This document shows positions 34,301 through 35,985 of a stretch of 35,985 nt of DNA, one piece after another. This stretch comes from Phoronis ovalis (taxonomy: Eukaryota > Phoronida > Phoronidae). Each line of letters begins with the position of its first letter. Position 1 is the first letter of the stretch. Location: NCBI GenBank assembly GCA_028565635.1, contig JAOXYB010017297.1, forward strand, positions 1-35,985. The letters are read 5' to 3'. The notes beneath the pieces were generated by a model. The model was not told the DNA's origin and did not search any database. It saw only the letters and a program-made list of their open reading frames with translations. A program made the position numbers and the translations under genes.

Positions 34301-35176
34301 CTGAAATCATATAAAAATAATCAGGTAATGTGTAAGAAATATAACAGCCACATATTTCTATAATTTTTATGATTTTGCTGACAGTTGCCTTGGAATTACT
34401 TTTTACTTTCCCCACTCATCTCTTGTTTTCCCCACTGTTTTGTTCCTCGACAGTGCTTTTCCACATTTTTAAATGTAAGGGTATATACGGTACACCTAAG
34501 CTCTCCCCATTCAGTTAAAATGTGGAGAACACTGAGTAATAATTCCAGTTAATTTAAACTGCTGTCCGTTCCCTTGTTTTAAAATAAAAAAAGAAATTTG
34601 CCAAAAAACTTCCTACCATATTTTTTTTTAGTTAGTATACATGTTTCTGTTACATTCCAGGATTGATAATATAACGAGTACACAAGATTTAATAGTATGT
34701 CGCTATATTATACTTGCATAACAGATACTCAATAAAGTGCAGCATTTGGTACGTCTAAGACCTCAGATACGCCCGACATTGCTAATTATGGAACAAAACA
34801 TCCACTCACTGACTCATAGACTTACCAGAAGTCCCCCCCCCCCTTATGGGCAAAATTATTTTACTTTTCAAAGCTTAGACAGTACCACTCTGTCCAACAA
34901 TTAGATAAAAATGATATGGAAGGTAAAAATTAAAGGTGCGAGGGTTTCTGTTGAAATGTGGCAAATTAAAATATTCAATATAGTTTTTTTCAGCTTAACA
35001 TGGATATTATTTGTTTTGTTTTCCTCCCCCTAAAGCAACAATCACATATATTTAAATACTTTGCAATTCCTAGAATTATTATTACCTCCTTTGGGGAGTT
35101 GTTTGCGTCCAATCATGTCCCAGTTAGTTCCCCCAGTGAACAGCACTTCTCCAGAAAGTGAGGAGCCATGGTTGAC
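28345..35176 (-). CDS. RCC2: RCC2 (TD-60) RCC1-repeat protein, 10 exons, N-terminus missing
   Basis: RCC2 is a seven-bladed RCC1-repeat propeller protein linked to mitotic chromosome passenger function and small GTPases. Exons in transcript order (minus strand): 35176-35086, 34300-34160, 33443-33312, 32650-32562, 32255-32141, 31380-31214, 30866-30686, 29625-29520, 29231-29159, 28518-28345. Phases match throughout, giving 422 residues. RCC2-specific landmarks: TNWDMIGRKQLPKG, NLWGPHR, TTEGKTYSWGRNDKGQLGLG, DAACGRNHTLLLT, GDNKMGQLGIGNQT, VACGAEFSMIAD, LPEYGQLGHNTDGKYF, VACGVNHTVIMDSRKRVF, FGGYGRLGHAEPKDEMVPRL, VQDLSGW, AADQSVVTWGSSPTYGELGY, DDKPKSSTIPQEMKTL. Human RCC2 is about 522 residues; the missing ~100 correspond to its basic, low-complexity N-terminal tail and the start codon. 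The upstream exon is expected above 35176 or beyond the window. Confidence 0.95.
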
Positions 35177-35985
35177 CTGTAACATAAACAATAATAAAAT
35201 GGGTAATGATACTGGGGGACACTCGCACTTATTTTAAGTGAGGGTGAGAGATACAGGTGATATTGCATACCTACACCCTAAATATGTTTGCATCAAAGTC
35301 CACTAAACCTAGTAGCCTAAAGTTATTTCTCCACCTCTTTGAGATCTCGCACCAATCAATTCATTTGATTCATCAAATATCGCATAATCTGCTACCAGTT
35401 TCTGAAGTAATCCTGGTTACAAATTTGAAAAAGAAGTTATTTATAGGCAATCTAAACATGGCAGGTAATGCTGTGCATTGAATTGGTTCAGTGGAAAAAT
35501 GTGTCAGTCAGATAAATTTTACAAGATACACTTTTATTTGTTATTAAGCTCATATGCAATGTATTACAGGTAGGGCCAGTTTTTTAAAACTAAGGTTATA
35601 TCTACTTCAAATCACAGCTTATGAGGTTATTATCAGTAAGAGAAAACATGTGGTAGGTTATCTTCAAATAAATACTTTATGAGTAGAAAATACGATCTGT
35701 TCCCATTTACGATATTGTTTTTTTATATTGTAAAGCAGTATTTTGATTTGTTATTTTATTTTTTGTAATTAAAAATCTTCTGCTGTAAATGTTTGGAAAA
35801 TTCAAACCAGATCATGAGCAGAGTACAATTAATTATAACTTATTTCACGGGTGACAACGACAACTATGTTTTACTTAATAACAAAACATCAAAGAAATAT
35901 AAGATGGGCCCGGGGGGGGGGTACTCAAGGTTTTTTGACTACGGGGATGTGCCGCGGAACCCAATCCAAAATTTTAGCTTGTGGT
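35177..35985. other. Upstream intron of RCC2, ending in dispersed repeat
   Basis: No coding exon was recognised on either strand, although the N-terminal RCC2 exon, being low-complexity and poorly conserved, could be missed. From about 35909 a GGGCCC plus G-run leads into a GC-richer stretch (GTACTCAAGG, ACGGGGATGTGCCGCGG) that contrasts with the AT-rich surroundings and is cut by the window edge. It looks like the start of a dispersed repeat. Confidence 0.4.

Noticed and set aside
1..35985. Search for CRISPR arrays, operons, tRNA or rRNA genes
   Set aside because: None seen. The exon-intron structure shows eukaryotic DNA; the tandem arrays present are coding repeats or simple intronic duplications, and no tRNA-like cloverleaf was recognised by eye.

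Overview
This is AT-rich eukaryotic nuclear DNA from an animal. Genes carry many short exons with GT/AG introns of a few hundred bases, conserved animal families are present (COP9 signalosome subunit 7, RCC2, an arylsulfatase B-type sulfatase), and there are small inverted-repeat elements and dispersed repeats. The proteins and the repeat style fit a marine invertebrate (hemichordate or lophotrochozoan are my guesses). The species cannot be named from the sequence alone.

Layout: (1) 792-5303 (+) holds ten exons of an ARSB/I/J-type sulfatase whose first exon(s) lie left of the window. (2) About 6350-20710 is a tandem segmental duplication. Each unit carries one copy of a long, almost single-exon gene that I do not recognise, encoding a lysine/aspartate-rich low-complexity protein with conserved N- and C-terminal blocks. 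Copy 1 is at 7689-11301 and copy 2 at 14555-19720. The second unit has grown by expansion of its KEKE region, by amplification of a 15-residue repeat to eight copies, and by insertion of a terminal-inverted-repeat element upstream. Both copies share a promoter-proximal block with a perfect TGACGTCA (CRE) site. Both also have a short, so far hidden 3' exon with conserved reading frame. (3) 20882-22210 has stretches that look like protein-coding DNA broken by a stop and a frameshift, which I read as a possible decayed gene of unknown family. (4) 22462-26873 (+) is a complete seven-exon CSN7 (COPS7) gene. (5) 28345-35176 (-) holds ten exons of RCC2 (TD-60), convergent with CSN7. Its N-terminal exon(s) lie beyond the right edge or were not recognised.

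The three conserved genes look functionally unrelated to each other: lysosomal or secreted sulfate-ester hydrolysis, cullin deneddylation, and mitotic or small-GTPase regulation. The candidate novelty is the tandem pair. It shows a conserved CX2CX20CXC motif near the C-terminus, alternative C-terminal splicing options that differ between copies, and a shared CRE promoter. All exon boundaries were placed by eye from splice consensus, reading frame and remembered family similarity; none was tested computationally.
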